Shown here piece after piece: positions 37,520 through 45,920 of a stretch of DNA of 64,000 bases. Under the pieces are notes generated by a model. The model made no database searches and was not told the DNA's origin. It saw nothing but the letters and a program-made list of their open reading frames with translations. A program made the translations under genes and the position numbers. Position 1 is the stretch's first letter. The number at the start of each line of letters is the position of its first letter. Source of the DNA: Fodinibacter sp963833495 (GTDB lineage Bacteria > Actinomycetota > Actinomycetes > Actinomycetales > Dermatophilaceae); the NCBI GenBank assembly GCA_963833495.1, contig CAWHYJ010000001.1, forward strand, positions 1 to 64,000. The letters run 5' to 3'.

Positions 37520-38263
37520 TCAGAGCCAGGACAGGTGGTCCTTGAGGAGTGCGTAGCCGACGAAGGCCACGACGTCGAGGATGGTGTGCGCGACGACCAG
37601 CGGCATGACCCGTTTGGTGCGCGTGTAGAACCAGCCGAAGATGACGCCCATCACCACGTTGCCGACGAACCCGCCGAAGCCCTGGTACAGGTGGTAGCTG
37701 CCGCGGATGAGCGCGCTGGTGACGATGATGCGCCACTTGCCCCAGCCGACCGACCCCCAGCGGCTGAAGAGGTAGCCCACCATGATGACCTCCTCGAGCA
37801 CCGCGTTCTGCGCGGCGGCGAGCACGAGCACCGGCACGGTCCACCAAGCGCCGGCGAGGTTGGCCGCGGCGATCGTGGTGTTGAGGTCGAGGGCCTTGGC
37901 GGCTCCGTAGAGGGCCAGCCCGGGCAGCCCGATGGCGGCGGCGAGCAGGGCGCCGCGCCAGAGGTCCTGCCAGGGTCGCCGCAGGTCGAAGCCCATGGTG
38001 TGCGGCTCGTTCGGGTCGTCGCGGCGCAGCAGGTGCAGTGCGAGCAGCACCGGCACCAGGGCGATGACGATGCCGACCAGCTGGTAGGTGAGGTCGAGCC
38101 AGGGGCGGTCGGGCGTGACCGAGTTGTTCATCGAGGTGGTCTGCGACCCGAGCGACTGCGCCAGGGTCAGCTTGTCGATGATCCGAAGGAGCGACCAGAC
38201 CGCCGAGGCGCCGAGGGAGACACCGAGGACGAGCCAGGTCTCGGTGAGGTTCCTGCGCCGCAT
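37520..38263 (-). CDS. CPBP-family intramembrane glutamic protease
   Basis: The 247-residue protein has about seven membrane helices and the three CPBP motifs: NAVLEEVIMVGYLFSRWG (the two catalytic Glu), a RGSYHLYQGFGGFVGNVVMG segment with the conserved His, and VVAHTILDVVAFVGY. The family includes the Rce1 CAAX protease and bacteriocin self-protection proteins. The natural substrate in actinobacteria is mostly unknown. It has no close partner genes here. Confidence 0.9.
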   Translation of the reverse strand: MRRRNLTETWLVLGVSLGASAVWSLLRIIDKLTLAQSLGSQTTSMNNSVTPDRPWLDLTYQLVGIVIALVPVLLALHLLRRDDPNEPHTMGFDLRRPWQDLWRGALLAAAIGLPGLALYGAAKALDLNTTIAAANLAGAWWTVPVLVLAAAQNAVLEEVIMVGYLFSRWGSVGWGKWRIIVTSALIRGSYHLYQGFGGFVGNVVMGVIFGWFYTRTKRVMPLVVAHTILDVVAFVGYALLKDHLSWL

Positions 38264-38334
38264 GGTGGCGAGCGTACGGCGCCCCTCCGGGAGCCGGCCG
38301 TGAAGTCGCTGGACACATCCTGCAAGGTCTGTGG

Positions 38335-39063
38335 GTGCTCGCCGTTAGGGTGTGCTCGGCCGCCACCGTGGCACTCTCCGGGTGCGGTGGCTCCGACGCA
38401 CCCAGCGCTGCCGGCGCTGCCAGCTCGTCCGCCGCCGCCAGCACGGCCAGCAGCCCGGCGGCGCCCGAGGAGCCCAGCATGGGCGAGCTCTACACCAAGG
38501 TGCGGGCCGCCTCGCTCGCCGCGAAGTCCGGCCACCTCAGTGGCACGGTGACCCAGGACGGCGAGAAGATGTCGCTCGACATCGCCGGCACGGCCGACGG
38601 CTCGAACCAGCAGCTCGAGGTCGGGGTGGGGAAGGGCAAGGCCCAGATCCTCACCGTGGGTGGCAAGCACTACATGTCCGGTGACCAGGGGTTCTGGACC
38701 GAGCAGACCGGCGACCCCAAGGCGGCCAAGGCGCTGCTCGGGAAGTACGTGCAGATCAGTGCGGCTGACGCCAAGGACCTCAGCGACCTCACCCTGGGCG
38801 CGATGCTCAAGGAGATGTTCAGCGAGGGTGAGCTGTCCACGCTCGAGAAGCTCACCTCCTCGGTCGAGACGCGCACCGAGGGCGGCGCCCAGGTCTGGGT
38901 CGCGAGCGACGGCTCTGGCAGCGAGATCTGGGTCGACCCCACAACCGAGCGGCTGGTGAAGATCGTGATCGCCGGCGAGGGAGCCGGTGCGCTCGACTTC
39001 GACTCGTGGGATGCCGCGAAGAAGGTCGCGACTCCCCCGGCCAAGCAGATCGTCAAGCCCTGA
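38335..39063 (+). CDS. LppX/LprAFG-like lipoprotein
   Basis: The GTG at 38335 gives 242 residues with a short signal and lipobox ALSGC (Cys17), a Ser/Ala linker, and a strand-rich domain (SGHLSGTVTQDGEKMSLDIAGTADGSNQ, VGGKHYMSGDQGFW, AKALLGKYVQIS, FDSWDAAKKV). It is a clear paralogue of the lipoprotein at 40028, with about 40 percent identity over these blocks by eye. The signal is rather short, so translation could start further upstream. LprAFG proteins bind lipids, but a different role is possible. Confidence 0.85.
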   Translation: MLAVRVCSAATVALSGCGGSDAPSAAGAASSSAAASTASSPAAPEEPSMGELYTKVRAASLAAKSGHLSGTVTQDGEKMSLDIAGTADGSNQQLEVGVGKGKAQILTVGGKHYMSGDQGFWTEQTGDPKAAKALLGKYVQISAADAKDLSDLTLGAMLKEMFSEGELSTLEKLTSSVETRTEGGAQVWVASDGSGSEIWVDPTTERLVKIVIAGEGAGALDFDSWDAAKKVATPPAKQIVKP

Positions 39064-39093
39064 CCCGAGCCGCGTGGCCCGGGCCGTCGGGCC

Positions 39094-39282
39094 TCAGTGC
39101 GCGGCGGCTGGGTGCAGGTAGTAGGTGGGGATGCTCAGCGAGCGGCGCAGCCGGTCGGTGCGGTTCACCCGCAGGGCCGGCACGACGAACGCGACGGTGA
39201 GGCCGAGCACGACGACGGTGCTGACCACCATGGTGATGAGCAGGACGGTGGCGATGGTGGCGAGGCCGGTGATGGGACCCAT
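39094..39282 (-). CDS. Small single-helix membrane protein under TetR-type operator
   Basis: The 62-residue ORF has an AAAGGA ribosome site eight bases before the ATG at 39282. It has one long hydrophobic stretch (residues about 8-35, IATVLLITMVVSTVVVLGLTV) followed by a basic segment (RVNRTDRLRRSLSIPTYYLHP). It is divergent from the TetR gene and the twin CTAC-N4-GTAG sites lie 14-45 bases upstream of its start, so it is the likely regulated target. Function unknown. Confidence 0.7.
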   Translation of the reverse strand: MGPITGLATIATVLLITMVVSTVVVLGLTVAFVVPALRVNRTDRLRRSLSIPTYYLHPAAAH

Positions 39283-39296
39283 GGGATCGTTCCTTT

Positions 39297-39326
39297 CTAC
39301 GGATGTAGAGGATTCTACACCAGTAG
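39297..39326. promoter_or_regulatory. Twin palindromic operator, TetR type
   Basis: Two CTAC-N4-GTAG palindromes, 39297-39308 and 39315-39326, are centred 18 bp apart, and the inner arms form a third inverted repeat (GTAGA...TCTAC). The region is AT-rich for this genome and lies between the 62-residue membrane gene and the TetR gene. Such spacing suits two TetR dimers on adjacent faces. Confidence 0.6.
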
Positions 39327-39405
39327 TAAGCGGTCCCACCGGCACGGCATTCCCTACTGCTTCGGAGTCCCGGCGACCCGGGTGACGAGGCGACACAATG
39401 GCGGG

Positions 39406-40011
39406 GTGACGCCTGCCAGCAAGACCGCCCCTCCCGGCATCCGCGGTGGTCGGCGGGCCGAGCTGCTCGAGGCAGCCGTCGACGTCGTCGCCGAGTCGGG
39501 GCTGCGTGGCCTGACGCACCGTGCGGTCGACGCGCGGGCCGGGCTGCCCGAGGGCACCTGCTCGGCCTACCTGCGCACCCGACTGGCCCTGTTGGTGGCC
39601 CTCACCGAGCACGTCGGTGGCCTGCTCGCCCGAGACGTCGACGCGATGGCCGCGGCGGCCGCCCCGCACGCCGAGGACCCCGATGCCGTGGCGCAGGCGG
39701 TCACCGACCTGCTGCTGCGGTGGCTGCGCCGCCCCGAGATCGTGCGCACCCAGGCCGAGCTCGCGCTCGAGGCGGCCCGCCGCCCCGAGCTGATGGACGT
39801 CTTCGACCCGTGGCGTCAGGGTCTGGTGCGCGTGGTCGAGGAGCTGCTGCGCTGTGCCGGGCGCGAGGACCCCGCGCTGCGCGCGGCGGTCGGCGTCGCC
39901 GCCATCGAGGGTGTGCTCGCGACCGCCATCCGGATGCCGTCCGCTCGCCGCCCCGCGTTCGTGCGCGCCGCCGTGCCCCTCGTGGTGCGCGGCCTGCACG
40001 TGACCGGATGA
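39406..40011 (+). CDS. TetR-family transcriptional regulator
   Basis: The GTG at 39406 gives 201 residues: an N-terminal helix-turn-helix (residues about 13-58, RRAELLEAAVDVVAESGLRGLTHRAVDARAGLPEGTCSAYLRTR) and a helical ligand-binding domain of TetR_C type. It is divergent from the small membrane protein with the twin operator in between, and precedes the second lipoprotein gene by 16 bp, so it probably controls both itself and neighbours. The inducer is unknown. Confidence 0.88.
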   Translation: MTPASKTAPPGIRGGRRAELLEAAVDVVAESGLRGLTHRAVDARAGLPEGTCSAYLRTRLALLVALTEHVGGLLARDVDAMAAAAAPHAEDPDAVAQAVTDLLLRWLRRPEIVRTQAELALEAARRPELMDVFDPWRQGLVRVVEELLRCAGREDPALRAAVGVAAIEGVLATAIRMPSARRPAFVRAAVPLVVRGLHVTG

Positions 40012-40027
40012 GTGTGAGGAGGCCACC

Positions 40028-40801
40028 GTGCTGACCGATCCGGGCTGCTCGGCCGTGCGCCGGCTGGCAGTCGCCCTGGTCGTGGCCGTGACGCTGCTTG
40101 CCGCCTGCAGCAACGACGGCGAGCCTGCGGCATCCGGCTCGGGCACCGGCGTCTCCAACGGCTCCACCGGCACGGCTCGGACCGGCGCCTCGAGCGCGTC
40201 CGCGCCGACCGTGACGGACGTCTACCGAGACGCCCGCACCGCCGCCCTGTCGGCGGAGTCGGGCCACGCGGTGGGCACCGTCACCAGGGACGGCAAACGG
40301 CTGCGCATCGACCTCGAGGGCCAGGCCAACGGCTCGAACCAGACCGTCCTGATCACCACGCCCAAGGCCGGCGTCGCGGAGGTGCTCACGGTCGGCAACG
40401 ACTCCTGGGTCGGCGGCGACGAGGCGCACTGGGCCGCCGTCACCAAGAACCCCAAGGCCGCCAAGGCGCTGGTGGGCAAGTACGCCCCGGCCACCCGGAG
40501 CGACGCCACGAAGCTCGGGGCGTTCACGCTGCGGTCCATCCTCACCGACGCCTTCGCCCAGCCCGGACTGGCGGTCCTGGAGGGCAACACCGGAGCGGCC
40601 ACCGAGACCGAGGTCGGCGGGCAGCCCGCCTACGTAGTCGGCGCGGAGGGTGGGGCGCGGCTGTGGGTGGCTGCCGACGGCAGTGGCACCGTGCTGCGCT
40701 ACGTCGGCCCGAAGAGCGAGCCGGCCGACCTCACCTTCTCGGACTGGGGGCGCGCCCCGACCTTCACCCAGCCGCCGCCGGACCGCCTCGTCGAGAGCTG
40801 A
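40028..40801 (+). CDS. LppX/LprAFG-like lipoprotein, paralogue of 38335
   Basis: The 257-residue protein has a signal peptide with lipobox LLAAC (Cys27), a Ser/Thr/Gly linker, and the same domain order as the gene at 38335 (DVYRDARTAALSAESGHAVGTVTRDGKRLRIDLEGQANGSNQ, VGNDSWVGGDEAHW, AKALVGKYAP, FSDWGRAP). It follows the TetR gene by 16 bp, so the two may be cotranscribed and self-regulated. Confidence 0.88.
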   Translation: MLTDPGCSAVRRLAVALVVAVTLLAACSNDGEPAASGSGTGVSNGSTGTARTGASSASAPTVTDVYRDARTAALSAESGHAVGTVTRDGKRLRIDLEGQANGSNQTVLITTPKAGVAEVLTVGNDSWVGGDEAHWAAVTKNPKAAKALVGKYAPATRSDATKLGAFTLRSILTDAFAQPGLAVLEGNTGAATETEVGGQPAYVVGAEGGARLWVAADGSGTVLRYVGPKSEPADLTFSDWGRAPTFTQPPPDRLVES

Positions 40802-40807
40802 CGCCGG

Positions 40808-41410
40808 TCAGGTGGAGGTGTAGGCGGGGTCGCGTCGGGTCCGCCGCCATCGGCGCACCCGCAGCCACATCCAGATCAGCAGCCAGGCGAGCAGCACCAG
40901 CGCGAGGATGACGAGCAGCGGCGCGATGAGGGCGATGAGCGACAGCCCGAGCGAGCCGATGTCCTCGACGGTCGAGACCACCGGCGCCCCCGCGCCCACC
41001 GTGCCCACGTTGATGACGGGTCGGGCCGCCATCTTGCCGGTGTGCACCAGCCCGGAGATGAGCACCCCGAGCACCACCGACACCCACGGGTTCTCCTTCA
41101 TCCAGGTGGAGTTGTCGAGCTGGGCCGCGGCGGTGGTGGCCGCGAAGATCAGCCCACCCATGCTGGGCCGGATGAAGGTCTGGATCGTGTCGTTGATGGT
41201 GTCGACGGCGGGGATCTTGTCCAGGATGACCTCGGCGAGCAGCAGGGCGGCCCCGATGCCGATCGCCCAGTTGCTCTCGATCCACTCGTACCCGACGGGG
41301 AGGGTGATGTAGTCGGTGAACCGCGCGATGAGCGCGACGACGAGGAACGGGATGTAGGCGTTCAAGCCCGCGGCGGCGGACAGCCCCATGCCCGTGAGGG
41401 CAGCCAGCAC
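40808..41410 (-). CDS. DUF4126 membrane protein
   Basis: The GTG at 41410 has AGGAGGA just upstream. The 200-residue protein has about five helices, with the DUF4126 features GLSAAAGLNAYIPFLVVALIAR at the start, a DKIPAVDTINDTIQTFIRPSMGG loop and an HTGKMAARPVINVGTVGAGAP segment. The C-terminus is a basic Arg-rich tail. No function is known for this family. Confidence 0.88.
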   Translation of the reverse strand: MLAALTGMGLSAAAGLNAYIPFLVVALIARFTDYITLPVGYEWIESNWAIGIGAALLLAEVILDKIPAVDTINDTIQTFIRPSMGGLIFAATTAAAQLDNSTWMKENPWVSVVLGVLISGLVHTGKMAARPVINVGTVGAGAPVVSTVEDIGSLGLSLIALIAPLLVILALVLLAWLLIWMWLRVRRWRRTRRDPAYTST

Positions 41411-41573
41411 GGCGTCCTCCTAGTGACGGCGGTCGCACCACACGGCCGCACCGACGACAGCAACATCGCTGCGAGGCCAGCGTAGTCCCGGGCGTGCTCG
41501 CCGTGACCGAACCGTTGTACGTGCGTGGGGCGCCGGGAAACCCGGTTGCCGCCGCGGCCTAGGATCGTGACCC

Positions 41574-43385
41574 ATGAAGGTCCTCTCCGCCGTCGCCTGG
41601 CCGTACGCCAACGGCCCGCGCCACCTCGGCCACGTCGCCGGGTTCGGCGTGCCCTCCGACGTCTTCAGCCGTTACATGCGGATGGCGGGCCACGACGTGC
41701 TCATGGTCAGCGGGTCCGACGAGCACGGCACGCCCATCCTGGTGCTGGCCGACCAGGCCGAGGTGACCCCGCGCGAGTTCGTCGACACCAACCACGCGGT
41801 CATCGCCGGCGAGCTCACCGACCTCGGTTGCTCCTACGACCTCTACACCCGCACGACCACGGCCAACCACTACGCCGTGGCCCAGGAGCTGTTCACCCAG
41901 GTGTGGAAGAACGGCTACATGGTCGAGCAGACCACCCAGGGCGCCATCTCGCCCTCGACCGGGCGCACCCTGCCCGACCGGTACATCGAGGGCACCTGCC
42001 CGATCTGTGGCTACGGCGAGGCGCGCGGCGACCAGTGCGACAACTGCGGCAACCAGCTCGACCCCACCGACCTCATCAACCCGCGCAGCCGGATCAACGG
42101 CGAGACACCGCTGTTCGTCGAGACACAGCACTTCCTGCTCGACCTGCCGGCGCTCGCGGACTCGCTGCGCGCCTGGCTCGAGGAGCGCGAGGCGTCGGGT
42201 ACCTGGCGGCCCAACGTCATCAAGTTCAGCCTCAACATCCTCGACGACATCCGGCCGCGGGCGATGACCCGCGACATCGACTGGGGCATCCCCGTGCCGC
42301 TCGACGGCTGGCGCGACGACCCCACCAAGCGGCTCTACGTGTGGTTCGACGCCGTCGTCGGCTACCTCTCGGCATCCGTGGAGTGGGCCCGCCGCCAGGG
42401 CGACCCCGAGCGCTGGCGCGAGTGGTGGAACGACCCGGACGCGGTCTCCCAGTACTTCATGGGCAAGGACAACATCACCTTCCACAGCCAGATCTGGCCG
42501 GCCGAGCTGCTCGGGTATGCCGGGCGCGGCAGCCGGGGCGGTGAGCCGGGGGTGTTCGGCGAGCTCAACCTGCCCACCGAGGTGGTGTCCAGCGAGTTCC
42601 TCACGATGGAGGGCAAGCAGTTCTCCACCTCGCGCGGCTACACGATCCTGGTGCGCGACGTGCTCGAGCGCTACGGGCCCGACGGCATCCGCTACTTCAT
42701 CTGCGCCGCCGGCCCCGAGAACCAGGACGCCAACTTCACCTGGCGAGACTTCGTGCAGCGCAACAACTCCGAGCTCGTGGCCGGGTGGGGAAACCTCGTG
42801 TCCCGCACCGCGGCCATGGTCGCCAAGAACTTCGGCGAGATCCCGGCATCCGGGCCGCTCGAGCCGGTCGACGACGAGGTGCGCGGCACAGTGCTCGATG
42901 CCTTCGACACCGTCGGAGGCCTGCTGGAGCGGCACCGCCAGAAGGCCGCGATCGCCGAGGCGATGCGGGTCGTCGGTGAGGTCAACGCCTACGTCTCGCG
43001 CACCGAGCCGTTCAAGCTCAAGGGCGACGACCAGCGGGAGCGGCTGGCGACGGTGCTGCACACCCTGGTGCAGTGCGTCTCCGACCTCAACACCATGCTC
43101 GCGCCGTTCCTCCCGCACGCCGCCAACCGGGTGGATGCCGTGCTGGGCGGCAGCGGTGAGTTCGTGCCGATGCCGCGCCTCGAGACCGTCACCGGGCTCG
43201 ACGAGGGCGACGAGGGCCGCACCTACCCGGTGATCACCGGTGACTACTCCGCCACCCCGCGCTGGGAGTCACGGCCCGTCGTCGTCGGCACCCCGATCAG
43301 CAAGCCGGCCCCCGTCTTCACCAAGCTCGACGAGTCGGTGGTCGACGAGGAGCTCGCCCGGGCGGCGGAGGCCTCCGCGCAGTGA
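41574..43385 (+). CDS. metG: Methionyl-tRNA synthetase
   Basis: The 603-residue class I synthetase has the HIGH-type motif H17-L-G-H, an SGSDEHGTPI nucleotide segment, a zinc-knuckle insert with CPIC and CDNC pairs (about 142-162), the DFWxxxVP-like WGIPVPLDGW, and the catalytic loop GKQFSTSRGY in place of canonical KMSKS. The anticodon-binding helical domain ends the protein. It charges Met for initiation and elongation. The gene overlaps tatD by 4 nt, starting the metG-tatD-rpf-rsmA-ispE series common in actinobacteria. Confidence 0.96.
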   Translation: MKVLSAVAWPYANGPRHLGHVAGFGVPSDVFSRYMRMAGHDVLMVSGSDEHGTPILVLADQAEVTPREFVDTNHAVIAGELTDLGCSYDLYTRTTTANHYAVAQELFTQVWKNGYMVEQTTQGAISPSTGRTLPDRYIEGTCPICGYGEARGDQCDNCGNQLDPTDLINPRSRINGETPLFVETQHFLLDLPALADSLRAWLEEREASGTWRPNVIKFSLNILDDIRPRAMTRDIDWGIPVPLDGWRDDPTKRLYVWFDAVVGYLSASVEWARRQGDPERWREWWNDPDAVSQYFMGKDNITFHSQIWPAELLGYAGRGSRGGEPGVFGELNLPTEVVSSEFLTMEGKQFSTSRGYTILVRDVLERYGPDGIRYFICAAGPENQDANFTWRDFVQRNNSELVAGWGNLVSRTAAMVAKNFGEIPASGPLEPVDDEVRGTVLDAFDTVGGLLERHRQKAAIAEAMRVVGEVNAYVSRTEPFKLKGDDQRERLATVLHTLVQCVSDLNTMLAPFLPHAANRVDAVLGGSGEFVPMPRLETVTGLDEGDEGRTYPVITGDYSATPRWESRPVVVGTPISKPAPVFTKLDESVVDEELARAAEASAQ

Positions 43386-44236
43386 CGTCGCAGCCCAGCC
43401 GGCGCGGCGCCCCGGTGCCGCCCGACCCGTTGCCGATCCCCGTCGTCGACAACCACACCCACCTCGACATCAGCCGTGACGGCGACGAGGTCTCGGTCGA
43501 CGACCTGGCGCCGGTGCTCGCGGCTGCCCGGGCCGTGGGGGTCGACCGGGTGGTGCAGGTGGGCTGCGACCTGCCCGGCGCGCGTTTCGCGGTCGAGGCC
43601 GCCGACCGGTATGCCGGGGTGCTCGCCGGTGTGGCGCTGCACCCCAACGAGGTGCCGGCGCTGGCGGCCGGTGGCGGGCTCGACGAGGCCCACGCCGAGA
43701 TCGAGCGGCTCGCGGCCCTGCCCCGAGTGCGGGTGGTGGGGGAGACCGGGCTCGACTACTACCGCACCGGGCCCGACGGCATTCCGGCACAACAGGACTC
43801 GTTCCGCTGGCACATCGACCTCGCCAAGCGGCTCGACCGCACCCTGCAGATCCACGACCGCGACAGCCATGACGACGTGCTCCGGGTGCTCGCCGAAGAG
43901 GGCGCGCCCGAGCGCACGGTGATGCACTGCTTCTCCGGGGGCCCCGAGATGGCGCGTGAGTGCGTGGAGCGTGGCTACCACCTGTCGTTCAGCGGCACGG
44001 TCACGTTCAAGAGCGCCAAGGTGCTGCGCGACGCGCTCGCCGTGACCCCGCTCGAGCTGCTCCTGGTCGAGACCGATGCCCCCTACCTCACGCCGCACCC
44101 GTGGCGCGGGGCGACCAACAGCCCGGCCCTGGTGCCGCTCACGGTGCGGGCGATGGCGGCGGTGCTGGGCGTCGCGGTGCCCACCCTGTGCCAGGCGCTG
44201 AGCGAGAACGCCGAACGGCTCTACGGGCCCTGGTGA
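43382..44236 (+). CDS. TatD-family metal-dependent hydrolase
   Basis: The 284-residue protein has the amidohydrolase TIM barrel with metal ligands His25-Thr-His27-Leu-Asp29, the GETGLDYYR Glu (about 120-128), a bound His in LQIHDRD, HCFSGG and the conserved ETDAPYLTPHPWRG. TatD proteins are 3'-5' DNases or RNases and D-aminoacyl-tRNA deacylase relatives involved in repair and degradation. The start GTGA overlaps the metG stop, implying coupled translation. Confidence 0.93.
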   Translation: MTSQPSRRGAPVPPDPLPIPVVDNHTHLDISRDGDEVSVDDLAPVLAAARAVGVDRVVQVGCDLPGARFAVEAADRYAGVLAGVALHPNEVPALAAGGGLDEAHAEIERLAALPRVRVVGETGLDYYRTGPDGIPAQQDSFRWHIDLAKRLDRTLQIHDRDSHDDVLRVLAEEGAPERTVMHCFSGGPEMARECVERGYHLSFSGTVTFKSAKVLRDALAVTPLELLLVETDAPYLTPHPWRGATNSPALVPLTVRAMAAVLGVAVPTLCQALSENAERLYGPW

Positions 44237-44552
44237 GGGCCGGCGCGGCTCGAATGGTGGACGTGGTGACGCAGATCTCGTAACGGGTGCGGCTCATGGG
44301 ACGCACGTTGTCCACTGGGACATGCCGGGACCCGTCACTCCGTTACCGAAATTTGACCTTCGGCCATCGAGTCATGCACGGTGGAGGGAATGGCCGGGGC
44401 CGGATCGCCTCGGACGACATGTGTGAGCCGCTCCCTCGCCGCCGACGCCGAGGGGTGCGCGACCCACACGCTGGTGCCCCGACCCGGGCACCTGGCCGCC
44501 CCCGGCTGACGTCCGACGCCGGTGCCCGGGGAGCACGACCAATGGAGCACTT
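44237..44552 (+). promoter_or_regulatory. Long structured leader of rpf
   Basis: No gene lies in this 316-base gap. It holds an AT-rich box CCGTTACCGAAATTTGACC near 44339-44357 that looks like a promoter element, and a GC-rich leader with the hairpin GGTGCCC-CGACCC-GGGCACC at 44473-44492 and a further GTGCCCGGGGA part. The length and structure suggest attenuation or protein-mediated control of rpf. It does not match the c-di-AMP consensus seen at 21831. Confidence 0.55.
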
Positions 44553-45742
44553 GTGCTGTTCACTCGACCTCTTCGTCATGCCGCTCAGGGCGCCGCCGCG
44601 CTCGCCGTGGCCGCCGGCTCGCTCGGTGTCGCCCACTACGACAAGGCCGTCGAGGTCTCCGTCGACGGGCAGCAGAGCTCGGTCCACGTCCTGGGCTCCA
44701 CCGTCGCCGACGTCCTCGACAAGCAGGACATCGCCGTCGGCCCGCACGACGTCGTGGTTCCCACGCTCGCCTCCTCGGTGAGCGACGGCGACCACATCTC
44801 GGTGCGCTACGGACGCAAGCTGACGGTCACGGTCGACGGCCAGACCAAGGATTACTGGACGACGGCCACCACCGTCGACACCGCTCTGAAGGACCTCGGC
44901 ATCCGTGCCGACGGCGCCGTGCTCTCCGCCTCGCGCTCCCAGCCCCTCGGCCGCAGCGGTCTCACTCTCGCGGTGACGACCCCGAAGAAGGTCACCTTCG
45001 TCGCCGACGGCAAGACCCGCACGGTCACCTCCACGAGCTCGACCGTCTTCGGTCTGCTCGCCGAGCTCGGCGTCACCAAGAAGGTCAACGACGTCGTCTC
45101 TCCGGTGATGCCGACGGCCCTCGACGAGGGCATGAAGGTCGTGCTGAAGCGGGTCGTCATCAAGAACGTGAGCACGAAGCAGGCGCTCGGCTACTCCACG
45201 ACCCACCAGAAGGACGCCTCGCTCTACAAGGGGCAGACCAAGGTCGTCAAGGCCGGCAAGAAGGGCACCCGGGTCCTCGTGCAGCAGAAGACCTGGGTCG
45301 ACGGCAAGCTCACCAAGACCACGACCGTGTCGCAGAAGGTCGCCGCCAAGCCGGTGGCCGCCGTCGTCAAGGTCGGCACCAAGGCGCGTCCCGTGGTGAA
45401 GAAGAAGGCGGCCACGAGCCCGGCCCGCAGCAGCTCGGGCAGCAGCTCGGGCGGCAGCTCGGCGGCAGCTCGGGCGGCAGCTCGGGAGCCGGGCTGAACC
45501 TCGCTCGCGCCGCGATGTGGGACCGGATCGCCCAGTGCGAGTCCGGTGGCAACTGGCACATCAACACCGGCAACGGCTACTACGGCGGCCTGCAGTTCGA
45601 CAAGGGGTCCTGGCTCGCCAACGGTGGCGCCGACTTCGCCTCGCGGGCCGACCTCGCCTCGCGCGCCGAGCAGATCACCGTCGCGAACCGCTACTACGCC
45701 AAGGCGGGCCTCGGCCCGTGGGGTTGCGCCGGCGCCGCCTGA
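44553..45742 (+). pseudogene. rpf: Resuscitation-promoting factor (DUF348 x3, G5, transglycosylase-like), one-base frameshift
   Basis: From the GTG at 44553 the protein has a signal-like N-terminus, three DUF348 repeats (AVEVSVDGQQSS, KLTVTVDGQTKD, KVTFVADGKTRT), a G5 domain and a Gly/Ser linker. In the linker at 45461-45462 GG stands where the repeat period needs GGG; adding one G restores GAGLNLARAAMWDRIAQCESGGNW, the Rpf lysozyme-like domain with its catalytic Glu, to the stop at 45742 (396 residues, exact codons). Rpf cleaves peptidoglycan to wake dormant cells. The break lies in a repetitive G run, so it is probably an assembly error. Confidence 0.9.
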
Positions 45743-45760
45743 CGCACCCGCCCTTCGGCG

Positions 45761-45830
45761 ACTGATTGCGAAAAGCCCACCTCCGGGTGCCCGACACCGG
45801 GCTCCCGTAGGTGGGCTCTTCGCAATCAGT
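45761..45830. terminator. Large inverted repeat after rpf
   Basis: Bases 45761-45782 pair with 45809-45830 over 22 positions with one mismatch (ACTGATTGCGAAAAGCCCAC... against its complement), and the 26-base interior has smaller CGGG/CCCG stems. The 70-base structure starts 19 bases after the rpf stop and is probably its terminator; its size is unusual. Confidence 0.75.
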
Positions 45831-45920
45831 GCGGAGCGCAGCGGATGCCGGACCGCGGGACCGTTGCGCGCGTCCCGGCGCCGGGGATCCGCGATGCCGT
45901 CGCATGGCTAGGGTGAGCGC

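Noticed and set aside
41411..41573. T-box leader before metG
   Set aside because: No T-box sequence and no specifier stem could be recognised; there is only a small CCGGG/CCCGG hairpin.
44237..44552. A c-di-AMP riboswitch before rpf
   Set aside because: The hallmark GAACCCGACAGCTGACC and ACCTTGGG blocks, present at 21831, are absent here.
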